Assembly: GCA_021201475.1 (NCBI GenBank)
Contig: JAJQEV010000048.1
Location: 1-39,760, forward strand
Direction: 5' to 3'
Source of the DNA: Clostridiales bacterium
Lineage (GTDB): Bacteria; Bacillota; Clostridia; Oscillospirales; Oscillospiraceae
DNA: 39,760 nt
The notes below the pieces were generated by a model, which saw nothing but the letters and a program-made list of their open reading frames with translations, was not told where the DNA came from and did no database searches. Below, one piece after another: positions 32,025 through 39,760 of this stretch; position 1 is the first letter of the stretch; each line of letters begins with the position of its first letter. A program made the position numbers and the translations under genes.

Positions 32025-33380
32025 ATGACAGAGAAGCGGGAAGAAAACCGAAAAAACGCCCGACAGGTGGCCCTGGAGGTGCTGCTGCGCTGTGAGCAGC
32101 AACACGCCTGGTCGGATGCGGCGCTGAAAAACGCCGTCCGGCAGGCGGGGCTGACGCGGCAGGACAGCGCCCTGTGCAGCCGCATCTGCTACGGCGTCCA
32201 GCAGAACAAACTGCTGCTGGACAGCTGGCTGGCCTGGCTGTCCACCGTCCCGCCGGAGAAGCTGGAGCCGCCCCTCCGGGTGGCGCTGTGGATGGGGCTG
32301 TATCAAATCGCTATGCTGGACCGCATCCCGGATAGCGCCGCCGTCAACGAGACGGTGAAGCTGTGCCGAAGCTACTGCCGGAACCCCCACTCCGCCAAGC
32401 TGGCCAATGGGATTTTGCGCAGCTTCTGCCGGAGGCGGGGGGAGCTGCCCCAGCCGGAGAGCCTGTCCGTAGCCTACAGCCACCCCCAATGGCTGGTGGA
32501 CTGCCTGGGGGAGGCCCTGGGGGAGGGCGGCGACCTGGAGGGCCTGTTGCGGGCCAACAACGCCCAGCCAAAGACTACCATCCAGACCAACACCCTGCGC
32601 ACCACGCCGGAGGCCCTGCTGGCGGAATTGCAGGCGGCCCAGGTGGAGGCCCGACCCCACCCCTGGCTGCCCGGCTGCCTGGAGCTCAGCGGCACGGGCG
32701 ATTTGGAGGGGCTGGACGCCTTTCGCCGGGGGGACTTCTTCGTCCAGGACGGGGCGGCACGGCTGGCGGTGCTGGCGGCGGAGCCTCGGCCTGGCATGAA
32801 GGTGCTGGACTGCTGCGGCGCGCCGGGGGGCAAGACCTTCTCCGCCGCCCTGCTGATGGGGGACGAGGGTAGGATTCTGTCCTGCGACATCCACCCCGGC
32901 AAGGTGAAGCTGATTTCCGCCGGAGCGGCGCGGCTGGGGCTGAAAAACGTGACAAGCCGCCTGCAAAACGCCAGGGAATTTGACCCGGCCCTGGAGGGTG
33001 GGTTTGACCTGGTGATAGCCGACGTACCCTGCTCCGGCCTGGGCATCATCCGCAAGAAGCCGGATATTCGTGAGAAGGACCCGGCGCAGCTGGCCGGGCT
33101 GCCCCAGGTGCAGCGGGCCATTCTGGACAACGTCAGCCGCTATGTGAAGCCGGGGGGCAGGCTGCTCTACGCCACCTGCACCGTGCTGCGGCGGGAGAAT
33201 GAGGACGTGGTGACGGGCTTCCTGGCTTGCCACAGCGACTTTGCCCTGGAACCCCTTCCGCTGCCGGAGCCTGTGGGCCGGGTGGCGGCGGGGATGCTGA
33301 CCCTCTGGCCCCATATCCATGGCACGGACGGCTTCTTCATGGCAAGGCTGTGCCGACGGGAAAGGAGGGACGACAGGTGA
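32025..33380 (+). CDS. rsmB: 16S rRNA m5C967 methyltransferase RsmB
   Basis: This 451-residue protein has a NusB-like N-terminal RNA-binding domain (about 10-130, with RQVALEVLLRCEQQHAWSDA) and a Rossmann methyltransferase. SAM-binding motif is CCGAPGGKT; the two catalytic cysteines are in ADVPCSGLG and YATCTVLR. ATG at 32025 chosen; a TTG at 32016 (nine bases earlier) is the alternative. The start abuts the fmt stop codon and the end overlaps rlmN (GTGA). Confidence 0.95.
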   Translation: MTEKREENRKNARQVALEVLLRCEQQHAWSDAALKNAVRQAGLTRQDSALCSRICYGVQQNKLLLDSWLAWLSTVPPEKLEPPLRVALWMGLYQIAMLDRIPDSAAVNETVKLCRSYCRNPHSAKLANGILRSFCRRRGELPQPESLSVAYSHPQWLVDCLGEALGEGGDLEGLLRANNAQPKTTIQTNTLRTTPEALLAELQAAQVEARPHPWLPGCLELSGTGDLEGLDAFRRGDFFVQDGAARLAVLAAEPRPGMKVLDCCGAPGGKTFSAALLMGDEGRILSCDIHPGKVKLISAGAARLGLKNVTSRLQNAREFDPALEGGFDLVIADVPCSGLGIIRKKPDIREKDPAQLAGLPQVQRAILDNVSRYVKPGGRLLYATCTVLRRENEDVVTGFLACHSDFALEPLPLPEPVGRVAAGMLTLWPHIHGTDGFFMARLCRRERRDDR

Positions 33381-34402
33381 CGGACATCAAATCCCTGAGC
33401 AGGGCGGAGCTTGCCGCCCTGGTGGCGGAACTGGGGGAGCCTTCCTTCCGGGCAAAACAGATTTTTACCTGGCTCCAGAAGGGTGTGGAGGGCTTTGACG
33501 AGATGACGAACCTCTCCAAGCCCCTCCGCCGGAAGCTGGAGGAGCGCTGCACCCTCTCCGTGCCGGTGGTGGAGCGCAGGCAGGTCTCCCGGCTGGACGG
33601 CACCATCAAATATTTATGGCGGCTGGCGGACGGAAATTGCATCGAAACGGTTATCATGCGCTATAAACATGGGAATACTATCTGCGTCTCCTCCGAGGTG
33701 GGGTGCCTGATGGGCTGCGCCTTCTGTGCCTCCACGGTGGGGGGCCTGGTGCGGCGGCTCACCCCGGCGGAGATTTTGGATCAGGTGATTTTTTCCCAGA
33801 AGGACTCCGGCCTAAAAATCTCCAACATCGTGCTGATGGGCATCGGGGAGCCGATGGACAACCTGGACGCGGTGCTGCGGTTCCTGGAACTGGTGAACGA
33901 CCCGGAGGGTCTGAACATCGGGATGCGGCATATCTCCCTGTCCACCTGCGGCATTGTGCCGGGGATTCAGCGGCTGGGGGGGCTGGATTTGCAGCTGACC
34001 CTGTCCGTCTCCCTCCATGCCCCGGATAATGAGACCCGGAACAGGCTGATGCCGGTGAACCGGGCCTACCCGGTGGAGGAGCTGTTCGCCGCCTGCCACT
34101 GGTACTTTCAGGAGACGGGGCGGCGCATCAGCTTTGAATACGCCATGATCGACGGCGTGAACGACCATGACTGGCAGGCGGATTTGATTGTGAAGCAGCT
34201 CAAGGGGATGCCGGGCCATGTGAACCTGATTCCCCTGAACGACGTGCGGGAAAGCCCTTTAAAGCCCTCCAAACGGGTGGCGGCCTTCCAGAAGCGGCTG
34301 GAGCGTCAGGGTGTCACCGCCACCGTCCGCCGGAAGCTTGGGGGCGACATCGACGCCTCCTGTGGCCAACTCCGGCGGAAAACGATGGGGCTGGAAGAAT
34401 GA
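33377..34402 (+). CDS. rlmN: Dual-specificity RNA methyltransferase RlmN
   Basis: This 341-residue radical SAM enzyme methylates C2 of A2503 in 23S rRNA and A37 in some tRNAs. The iron-sulfur motif is CLMGCAFC (about 113-120). The GIGEPMDN and SLHAPDNETRNRLMPVN segments are typical, and the C-terminal methylated cysteine lies in GGDIDASCGQLR. The start is GTG at 33377, overlapping the rsmB stop codon, with AAAGGAGGG upstream. A 8-bp hairpin (34446-34469) without T-run lies after it. Confidence 0.96.
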   Translation: MTDIKSLSRAELAALVAELGEPSFRAKQIFTWLQKGVEGFDEMTNLSKPLRRKLEERCTLSVPVVERRQVSRLDGTIKYLWRLADGNCIETVIMRYKHGNTICVSSEVGCLMGCAFCASTVGGLVRRLTPAEILDQVIFSQKDSGLKISNIVLMGIGEPMDNLDAVLRFLELVNDPEGLNIGMRHISLSTCGIVPGIQRLGGLDLQLTLSVSLHAPDNETRNRLMPVNRAYPVEELFAACHWYFQETGRRISFEYAMIDGVNDHDWQADLIVKQLKGMPGHVNLIPLNDVRESPLKPSKRVAAFQKRLERQGVTATVRRKLGGDIDASCGQLRRKTMGLEE

Positions 34403-34445
34403 CCTGAGCGAATGCCCCTGAGTGAACAAACGGAACGACCTTCCT

Positions 34446-34469
34446 CTGCTCCGCACTGCGCCGGAGCAG
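34446..34469 (+). other. Hairpin between rlmN and prpC
   Basis: CTGCTCCG (34446-34453) and CGGAGCAG (34462-34469) form a perfect 8-bp stem. No T-run follows, so it is probably not a terminator; it may protect or process the message before prpC. Confidence 0.5.
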
Positions 34470-34506
34470 GCCAGACATAACAGCGCAGGGAAATGGATGG
34501 GTACGC

Positions 34507-35232
34507 ATGAACATATATGGAATCACAGACCGGGGCAGGGTTCGGACGCAGAATCAGGACGCTTTTTATGAATGGACGGATGGGACTTATGCTGTACTGC
34601 TGGTCTGTGACGGCATGGGCGGCGCCAAGGCCGGGAACGTTGCCAGCACTCTGGCGGCCCAGCAATTTGCCGAAGCGCTGGCCCAGTCCCATGGCGGCGT
34701 TCAGGAACGGTTGCGGGACGCGCTGGCCCAGGCCAATGAGGCCGTCTATACCCGCTCCCGCCAGGACGCGGCATGCCAGGGCATGGGTACCACCCTGGTG
34801 GCTGCTTTCGCCGGAGAGGGCAGGGCGTACTTCATCAACGTGGGGGACAGCCGGGCCTATTACCTGACCCCCGACGGCATCCGCCAGGTGACCCGCGACC
34901 ACTCCCTGGTGGCGGAGCTGGTGGAGTCCGGCAAGCTCACAGAGGAGGAGGCCCGTAGCCATCCCAACCGCAATGTCATCACCCGGGCGCTGGGTACTGC
35001 CGGGGATGTGATTGGCGACATCTTTGAGGTGGATCTGGAAGAGGACAGCAGGCTGCTGCTGTGCAGCGACGGGCTGAGCAATCTGGTGACGCCGGAGGAA
35101 ATGCTGCAAACCGCCCTGGCAGAGGGCCGCGTTGCAGACTGCTGCGCCCGATTGGTGGCGCTGGCGCTGGAGCGGGGCGCACCGGACAACGTGACCGTGG
35201 TCATGCTGGATACCGTGCCCAAAAGTGCTTGA
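34507..35232 (+). CDS. prpC: PP2C-type Ser/Thr phosphatase
   Basis: This 241-residue metal-dependent phosphatase has motif 1 RVRTQNQDAF, motif 2 VCDGMGGAKAGNVAS, then GTTLVAAF, VGDSRAYYL, and the late CSDGLSNLVT with EALERGAPDNVTVV. The metal-binding aspartates lie in DGMGG, CSDGL and DNVT. It reverses phosphorylation by the PASTA kinase encoded next. The start ATG has GGGAAATGGATGGG upstream. The stop is 17 bases before the kinase start. Confidence 0.95.
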   Translation: MNIYGITDRGRVRTQNQDAFYEWTDGTYAVLLVCDGMGGAKAGNVASTLAAQQFAEALAQSHGGVQERLRDALAQANEAVYTRSRQDAACQGMGTTLVAAFAGEGRAYFINVGDSRAYYLTPDGIRQVTRDHSLVAELVESGKLTEEEARSHPNRNVITRALGTAGDVIGDIFEVDLEEDSRLLLCSDGLSNLVTPEEMLQTALAEGRVADCCARLVALALERGAPDNVTVVMLDTVPKSA

Positions 35233-35249
35233 CAATTGGAGGATGCGAT

Positions 35250-37418
35250 ATGGACGAGTACATAGGAAAAATGCTGGATGACCGATACGAGATTTTGGAC
35301 GTCCTGGGCGTGGGCGGCATGGCAGTGGTCTATAAGGCAAAGTGCCATCGCCTGAACCGCCTGGTAGCGGTCAAGATATTAAAGCCGGAGCTGGCGGAGG
35401 ACGAGGAGATTCGCAGCCGCTTCCATGACGAATCCCAGGCGGTGGCCATGATGAGCCACCCCAACATCGTCAACGTATACGACGTGAATCAGACCGAAGG
35501 TACCGAGTATATCGTCATGGAGCTGATCGAGGGCATTACCCTGAAGCAGTATATGAAGAAGCGGGGGACCGCCCTGAATTGGCGGGAGGCCCTGCATTTC
35601 AGCACCCAGATTTTCCAGGCACTGAAGCACGCCCACAGCCGGGGCATCGTCCACCGGGACATCAAGCCTCAGAACATCATGGTGCTGCGGGACGGCAGCG
35701 TAAAGGTGGCGGATTTTGGCATCGCCCGTATCTCCGACTCCCAGCGTACCATGACCTCCGAGACCCTGGGCAGCGTCCACTATATCTCGCCGGAGCAGGC
35801 CAAGGGCAGTGACATTGATGGCCGCAGTGACCTGTACTCCGCCGGTGTGGTGCTGTATGAAATGCTGACGGGCCGCCTGCCCTACGAGGGGGACTCCGCC
35901 ATCTCGGTGGCCTTGCAGCACATCAACTCCATTCCCCTGTCCCCCAGGGAACTGGTGGAGGACATCCCCGTGGGCATGGAACAAGTCACCATGAAGTGTA
36001 TGGCTCCCAACCGGGATCTGCGCTACAATGATGCGGACGAAGTGCTGGCCGACCTGGAGACCTTCCGCAAGAACCCGGACATTGTGTTTCCGTATGAAAA
36101 CCCCTGGATTCCCGGGGACAATGACATTACCATGCTGCATATACCGGTGGTGGCAGCGGACGGAGCCGCGACGGATGGGGCGGCGGCCGGAACGCCGGAG
36201 CCTGCCGGGGCAGAGCCCCTCCCGGAGGGGGAGGAGGACAACAAAGAGGATGACGAGGATGACGACCCCGCCAGAACCAAGCGCCTTGCCATCATCCTTG
36301 GCACGGTGGCGGTGATTCTGCTGGTGATTGCGCTGCTGTTCTTCCTGGTCTGGCGGAACCTGCTCTCCGGCATGATGGGGACGACGGAGACCTATGAGGT
36401 GCCCTCTCTCCTTGGCATGACCCAGCTGGAGGCGGAGGAGTACCTGCTGGAAAACGAGGACTACAACGGTCACTTCACCATCACGGTCAGCGAGGAGACC
36501 GTATACGATGCGAACTATGAAATCGGGCAAATCGTCTCCCAGACGCCCACAGGCGGCACCACCTCCAAGAGTGAGGTGACGGAGATCACCGTCATCCTCT
36601 GCGCTGAGGAGGAAGAGGAAGAGACGATGGAAATGCCCAACATCGTCGGGGAGAACTACAAGGAGTGGGCTGAGAAGCTGGAGGATGAGTACAATGTCAT
36701 CGTCAAGTACGATGCCCGCAATTCTGACGACTACGAGGAGGACTGCATCATCTCCACCGACCCTGTGGCCGGGGAGACGCTGACCGCCGGACAGAGCGTC
36801 ATGCTGTACTACAGCAAGGGGCCTGCGGTGAAGAAGGTGACCATGATTTCCGTAGAGGGCATGACCCTGGAGAAGGCCAAATCCAAAATCACCGAGCTGG
36901 GGCTGGAAGTGGGCGAAGTCGTCACCGTGGACAGCGATATGGCAGAGGGCACCGTGGTGTACCAAAGCATTGCCACCAACACCGAGGTCAACGTGGGTAC
37001 CGCTGTGAACCTCCAGGTCAGCGCCGGCCCTGCGGAGACGAACGATGAGGATGAACTCATCACCGAGGAAGCGGAAAACGATAACAATGCCGATTCCGAA
37101 TCAGGGAACACCACTCAGCAGGATGACACAGACGGGAACGACACCACCAATTCAGATACCGGAAGCAGTGACACCGACAATACAGACAGCACCGGGAACA
37201 GCGACAGCGAGGAGGAGAACCTCCATTACGTCGTCATCGATATGCCGGAGGGCCGCACAGAGGATTCCTACCTGGTGGTCACGGTGAACGGCAGCGTCCT
37301 CTATGAGGGCACCATCGAGGCGGAGAATGGCCGGGTGACCCTGACCATCTCAGGCACTGTGGAGACCGTCTCCGTCACCTTGGACGGCGAGGACTACACG
37401 GACTTTACGGTATCATGA
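35250..37418 (+). CDS. prkC: PASTA-domain Ser/Thr protein kinase
   Basis: This 722-residue membrane kinase has a catalytic domain (about 12-270) with GVGGMAVVYKA, lysine K42 (VAVKIL), the catalytic HRDIKPQN and DFGIAR, and the activation segment MTSETLGSVHYISPEQA. An acidic linker and a single membrane helix (about 345-367) follow. Outside lie three PASTA repeats (about 380-590), which bind muropeptides, then a Thr/Ser/Asp-rich linker and a small beta-type domain (about 655-722) that is less usual. The ATG at 35250 has TTGGAGGATG upstream. Coupled to rsgA by ATGA. Confidence 0.95.
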   Translation: MDEYIGKMLDDRYEILDVLGVGGMAVVYKAKCHRLNRLVAVKILKPELAEDEEIRSRFHDESQAVAMMSHPNIVNVYDVNQTEGTEYIVMELIEGITLKQYMKKRGTALNWREALHFSTQIFQALKHAHSRGIVHRDIKPQNIMVLRDGSVKVADFGIARISDSQRTMTSETLGSVHYISPEQAKGSDIDGRSDLYSAGVVLYEMLTGRLPYEGDSAISVALQHINSIPLSPRELVEDIPVGMEQVTMKCMAPNRDLRYNDADEVLADLETFRKNPDIVFPYENPWIPGDNDITMLHIPVVAADGAATDGAAAGTPEPAGAEPLPEGEEDNKEDDEDDDPARTKRLAIILGTVAVILLVIALLFFLVWRNLLSGMMGTTETYEVPSLLGMTQLEAEEYLLENEDYNGHFTITVSEETVYDANYEIGQIVSQTPTGGTTSKSEVTEITVILCAEEEEEETMEMPNIVGENYKEWAEKLEDEYNVIVKYDARNSDDYEEDCIISTDPVAGETLTAGQSVMLYYSKGPAVKKVTMISVEGMTLEKAKSKITELGLEVGEVVTVDSDMAEGTVVYQSIATNTEVNVGTAVNLQVSAGPAETNDEDELITEEAENDNNADSESGNTTQQDDTDGNDTTNSDTGSSDTDNTDSTGNSDSEEENLHYVVIDMPEGRTEDSYLVVTVNGSVLYEGTIEAENGRVTLTISGTVETVSVTLDGEDYTDFTVS

Positions 37419-38308
37419 CGGGGCTGATTGTAAAAGCACTCAGCGGCTTCTACTATGTGGACTGCGGCGGGCAGATGTACCGGTGCAGAGCCAGAGGGAA
37501 GTTCCGCTATGAAAAGGTCTCCCCGCTGGTGGGGGACCGGGTGGAGATCACCCCCACCGAGGCCGGCGACGGCAGGCTGGACAAAATCCTGCCCCGGCGC
37601 AACTGCTTCCAGCGTCCGGCGGTGGCCAATATGGACCAGATGGTGCTGATTGGCGCCAACGTCAACCCCGTCACAGACCCCTTCCTCATCGATCGGGTGG
37701 CGGCGCTGGCCGAGCTGAACGACTGCGAGCCCATCATCGTGCTGAATAAGTGTGACCTGGACCCCTGTGACGAGCTGTATCAGCGGTTCCGGCAGGCGGG
37801 CTTTCGGACCCTGCGGGTCAGCGCCCGCACCGGGGAAGGCGTCCCGGAGCTGGGGACGGTAATCGCGGGGAAGACAGCGGTATTCACCGGCAATTCCGGC
37901 GTGGGGAAGTCTTCCCTCCTGAACGCCCTGGAGCCTGAGTTCGGCATCCCCACCGGCGAGGTCAGCGAGAAGCTGGGCCGGGGCCGGCACACCACCCGCC
38001 ATGTGGAGCTGTTCCGGCTGCGCAACGGGGCGGTGATTGCGGATACGCCGGGCTTCGCTGCCTTTGACACGGAGACGGAGGAACTGCTGGACAGGGAGCG
38101 ACTGGCCTACGCCTTTCGGGAGTTCCGGCCCTACTTGGGCCAGTGCCGGTATGTGGGCTGCGCCCATGTGAAGGAGAAGGGCTGCGCCGTCCTGGCGGCG
38201 GTGAAGGCGGGGGAGATTTCCCGCTCCCGCCATGACAGCTATATGCGGCTGTACCAGGCGGCGAAGGAGCATAACAGCTGGGAGCAACCGAATACGAAAC
38301 GAACGTAA
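37415..38308 (+). CDS. rsgA: Small ribosomal subunit biogenesis GTPase RsgA
   Basis: This 297-residue circularly permuted GTPase has an N-terminal OB-fold (about 1-70), G4 motif LNKCDL before G1 GNSGVGKSS, then G3 DTPGF. A C-terminal zinc cluster has three visible cysteines in CRYVGCAHVKEKGCAV with a nearby histidine. It matures the 30S subunit. It is a known target of the PrkC kinase in B. subtilis. The ATG overlaps the prkC stop. The usual next gene rpe is absent. Confidence 0.96.
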   Translation: MTGLIVKALSGFYYVDCGGQMYRCRARGKFRYEKVSPLVGDRVEITPTEAGDGRLDKILPRRNCFQRPAVANMDQMVLIGANVNPVTDPFLIDRVAALAELNDCEPIIVLNKCDLDPCDELYQRFRQAGFRTLRVSARTGEGVPELGTVIAGKTAVFTGNSGVGKSSLLNALEPEFGIPTGEVSEKLGRGRHTTRHVELFRLRNGAVIADTPGFAAFDTETEELLDRERLAYAFREFRPYLGQCRYVGCAHVKEKGCAVLAAVKAGEISRSRHDSYMRLYQAAKEHNSWEQPNTKRT

Positions 38309-38311
38309 AAG

Positions 38312-38350
38312 AACGCCATACAAGTCCGCAGAGGTGATTTGTATGGCGTT
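38312..38350 (+). terminator. Hairpin, probable weak terminator between rsgA and thiN
   Basis: AACGCCATACAA (38312-38323) and TTGTATGGCGTT (38339-38350) form a perfect 12-bp stem with a 15-base loop, followed by TCTGTTC. The T-run is weak, so partial termination is likelier than full. The thiN ribosome binding site follows immediately. Confidence 0.6.
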
Positions 38351-38370
38351 TCTGTTCAGGAGGAACCGAT

Positions 38371-39012
38371 ATGAAAACGAGCAAACGGGCGGTGATTTTC
38401 GGCTCCGCCCCCTGTGAGGACTGGGGCTTTCTGACCCATTATCTGCAAGGCGGGGAGTGGGTCATTGCGGCGGACGGCGGCAGGCGGCAGGCCCAGGCCG
38501 CCGGATTGACCCCCGACTGGTATGTGGGGGACGGCGACTCCGGCGGCTGGCCGGAGGGGCTGGCGTCGGTGGTGCTGCCGGAAGAGAAGGATGTCACTGA
38601 CCTGGAGGCCGCCGTCCTACAGGCCTTCCGGCTGGGCTGTGACGAGCTGCTGCTGACCGGCTGCACCGGCGGGCGGTTTGACCACTATCTGTCCAACTGC
38701 TGCCTGCTGGAGCAGATAGCAGACCGGGGAGGCCGTGGCCTGCTGGTGGACGGCATGAACGAGGTTCGCTATCTGACCGCCGGGCAGACGGTGGTGGAGA
38801 ACGACCCGCCCTACCAGTATCTGGGCCTGCTGCCTCTGGACAGGGTGCTGAAGGATGTCTCCATCCACGGGACGAAGTATGTGCTGAGCGGGGTGGGCGT
38901 CCCCAGAGGAGGGACGCTGACCGTCAGCAATGAGATTCTGCCCGGCAAGGCGGCGGAGCTTTCCATCGGGGCGGGGTGCGCCCTGCTGGTGCGAAGTGTG
39001 CCGCAGTTTTAG
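38371..39012 (+). CDS. thiN: Thiamine diphosphokinase
   Basis: This 213-residue enzyme transfers diphosphate from ATP to thiamine. Motifs are IAADGGRRQAQAAGLTPDWY, VGDGDSGG, the conserved EEKDVTDLEAAV and GCTGGRFDHYLSN. The C-terminal beta domain (about 130-213) is the thiamine-binding half. CAGGAGGAACCG precedes the ATG. It normally ends the rsgA-rpe-thiN run in Firmicutes; rpe is missing here. Confidence 0.95.
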   Translation: MKTSKRAVIFGSAPCEDWGFLTHYLQGGEWVIAADGGRRQAQAAGLTPDWYVGDGDSGGWPEGLASVVLPEEKDVTDLEAAVLQAFRLGCDELLLTGCTGGRFDHYLSNCCLLEQIADRGGRGLLVDGMNEVRYLTAGQTVVENDPPYQYLGLLPLDRVLKDVSIHGTKYVLSGVGVPRGGTLTVSNEILPGKAAELSIGAGCALLVRSVPQF

Positions 39013-39033
39013 GAACCGAAGGAGGAAACCCAG

Positions 39034-39471
39034 ATGAAGAGAAGATGGCTGCAAACCGTGGTGGGTATCCTGGCAGGTACGCTGTTGGGGACTGCATTCG
39101 TCATGGCGTACAGGATAGGGTCGGAAGGGATGTACCTCATCGGCATACCGGATGCGGAGGAGGTACAGCGTGTCACGATTACATACCCGACAGTCACAGA
39201 CGAGGGGAAGGTGCTGACGGATGAGGAGGAAATCGAACTTGCCGTCAGCCTGTCCGGATTCCTGAAATACGAACTCTTTTCAGAGGCAGACGCGGACGGT
39301 GAACCGCTGGTGACCATTACTTATGACATGGCGAGCGGTGAAACAGTCACTGTTTCCGCCAACCGGGACACGGTCTGGTGGAAGGGCGAAGCCCATGCCA
39401 TCAAGGAGGAAGAAACCTTCCTCAACGTAACGGAAGCGCTGTTCTTCCAGCCGGAGATGGTGGGAGAATAA
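39034..39471 (+). CDS. Signal-anchored extracytoplasmic protein, unknown
   Basis: This 145-residue protein has an N-terminal basic stretch and one hydrophobic helix (about 6-25, LQTVVGILAGTLLGTAFVMA) that is likely a signal anchor. The rest is a small acidic beta-rich domain with alternating Thr/Val strands. No lipobox cysteine or known motif was recognised. GGAGG lies upstream of the ATG, 21 bases after thiN. Unrecognised family. Confidence 0.7.
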   Translation: MKRRWLQTVVGILAGTLLGTAFVMAYRIGSEGMYLIGIPDAEEVQRVTITYPTVTDEGKVLTDEEEIELAVSLSGFLKYELFSEADADGEPLVTITYDMASGETVTVSANRDTVWWKGEAHAIKEEETFLNVTEALFFQPEMVGE

Positions 39472-39760
39472 CCGCCTGTTTCCTTTATCAGTCCTTATCT
39501 CAGGAGAACCAGCCCCTCCACCGGCTACCGCCGGTCCCCCTCCCCCTTCGGGGGCGGCAAGGAAGCTGTGGGAATCGCCATGTCATTGGCTCCCCTGAAA
39601 GGCAATGTCATCAACTTAAGGGTTAAACTTCATTTATCTAAAGAAAAAATACGCTTCCGTGCTGAAAAACAGATTAGCACGACCAATGGAAACTCAGAAT
39701 GTTACCCAGCCGCCATGGGCGGCAGTCTCAGCAGGTATCAAGTCACATCGTCTGCTGCCT
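39472..39760. other. Intergenic stretch with palindromic repeats to window end
   Basis: ACCGGCTACCGCCGGT (39520-39535) is a hairpin with a 4-base loop, followed by CCCCC, TTC and GGGGG arms (39542-39554). Similar GC-rich palindromes occur between genes in Oscillospiraceae. Beyond 39600 the DNA turns AT-rich, and no gene is recognised up to 39760; it may be the edge of a further element. Confidence 0.5.

Noticed and set aside
31830-33320. A 496-codon minus-strand frame across fmt and rsmB
   Set aside because: Antisense shadow with GC-driven composition and no domain.
35379-36965. A 528-codon minus-strand frame across the PASTA kinase gene
   Set aside because: Antisense shadow of prkC with low-complexity composition and no ribosome binding site of note.
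39600-39760. Possible insertion sequence end in the AT-rich tail
   Set aside because: The composition changes, but no inverted partner or transposase lies in the window.

Overview
The window looks like chromosome from a high-GC Clostridia bacterium, probably Oscillospiraceae (Flavonifractor/Lawsonibacter-like). The evidence is the Firmicutes gene order yicC-remA-gmk-rpoZ-priA-def-fmt-rsmB-rlmN-prpC-prkC-rsgA-thiN, plus cdaA-cdaR and ispD-ispF, all in GC-rich DNA, combined with accessory genes typical of gut Firmicutes mobile elements. The lineage call is inference. No rRNA, tRNA or CRISPR array was recognised.

Positions 1-15.9 kb are a mosaic accessory island of lower GC. It starts with a replication-type module: a small HTH-like protein, a P4/D5-type primase-helicase, a CHC2 zinc-finger protein, and a DNA stretch with six copies of TTGCGTGT (three direct, three inverted). 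A DUF6076 protein and a sigma-70-like protein follow on the other strand. Next come a papain-like protein, a 24-residue membrane peptide, a zinc-type dehydrogenase, a small membrane protein, a TetR regulator and a membrane protein. The last block is a two-component system and a duplicated BcrA-type ABC transporter with an 83-aa repeat protein. The promoters of the regulator and of the ABC operon share 11-bp direct repeats, which suggests a peptide-antibiotic sensing and resistance regulon.

Positions 15.9-20.4 kb are a graveyard of mobile DNA. A serine-recombinase fragment lies between two inverted TA-flanked MITE-like elements with GGGAACCTCTGAA ends. A chimeric prophage remnant (portal piece joined to tail piece), an MFS transporter and a patatin-like phospholipase follow. 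A truncated MITE end lies downstream of the phospholipase and a weaker end-like sequence upstream.

Positions 20.4-39.5 kb are conserved chromosome, all on the plus strand: ispDF with its own promoter and terminator, a DUF3343/cysteine-desulfurase pair, cdaA-cdaR behind an attenuator-like leader, then the long housekeeping cluster. That cluster joins RNA turnover, nucleotide supply, replication restart, protein N-terminus processing, rRNA modification, PASTA kinase/phosphatase signalling and ribosome assembly. coaBC and rpe, usual members of the cluster, are missing; a 72-bp MITE-derived hairpin occupies the coaBC slot.
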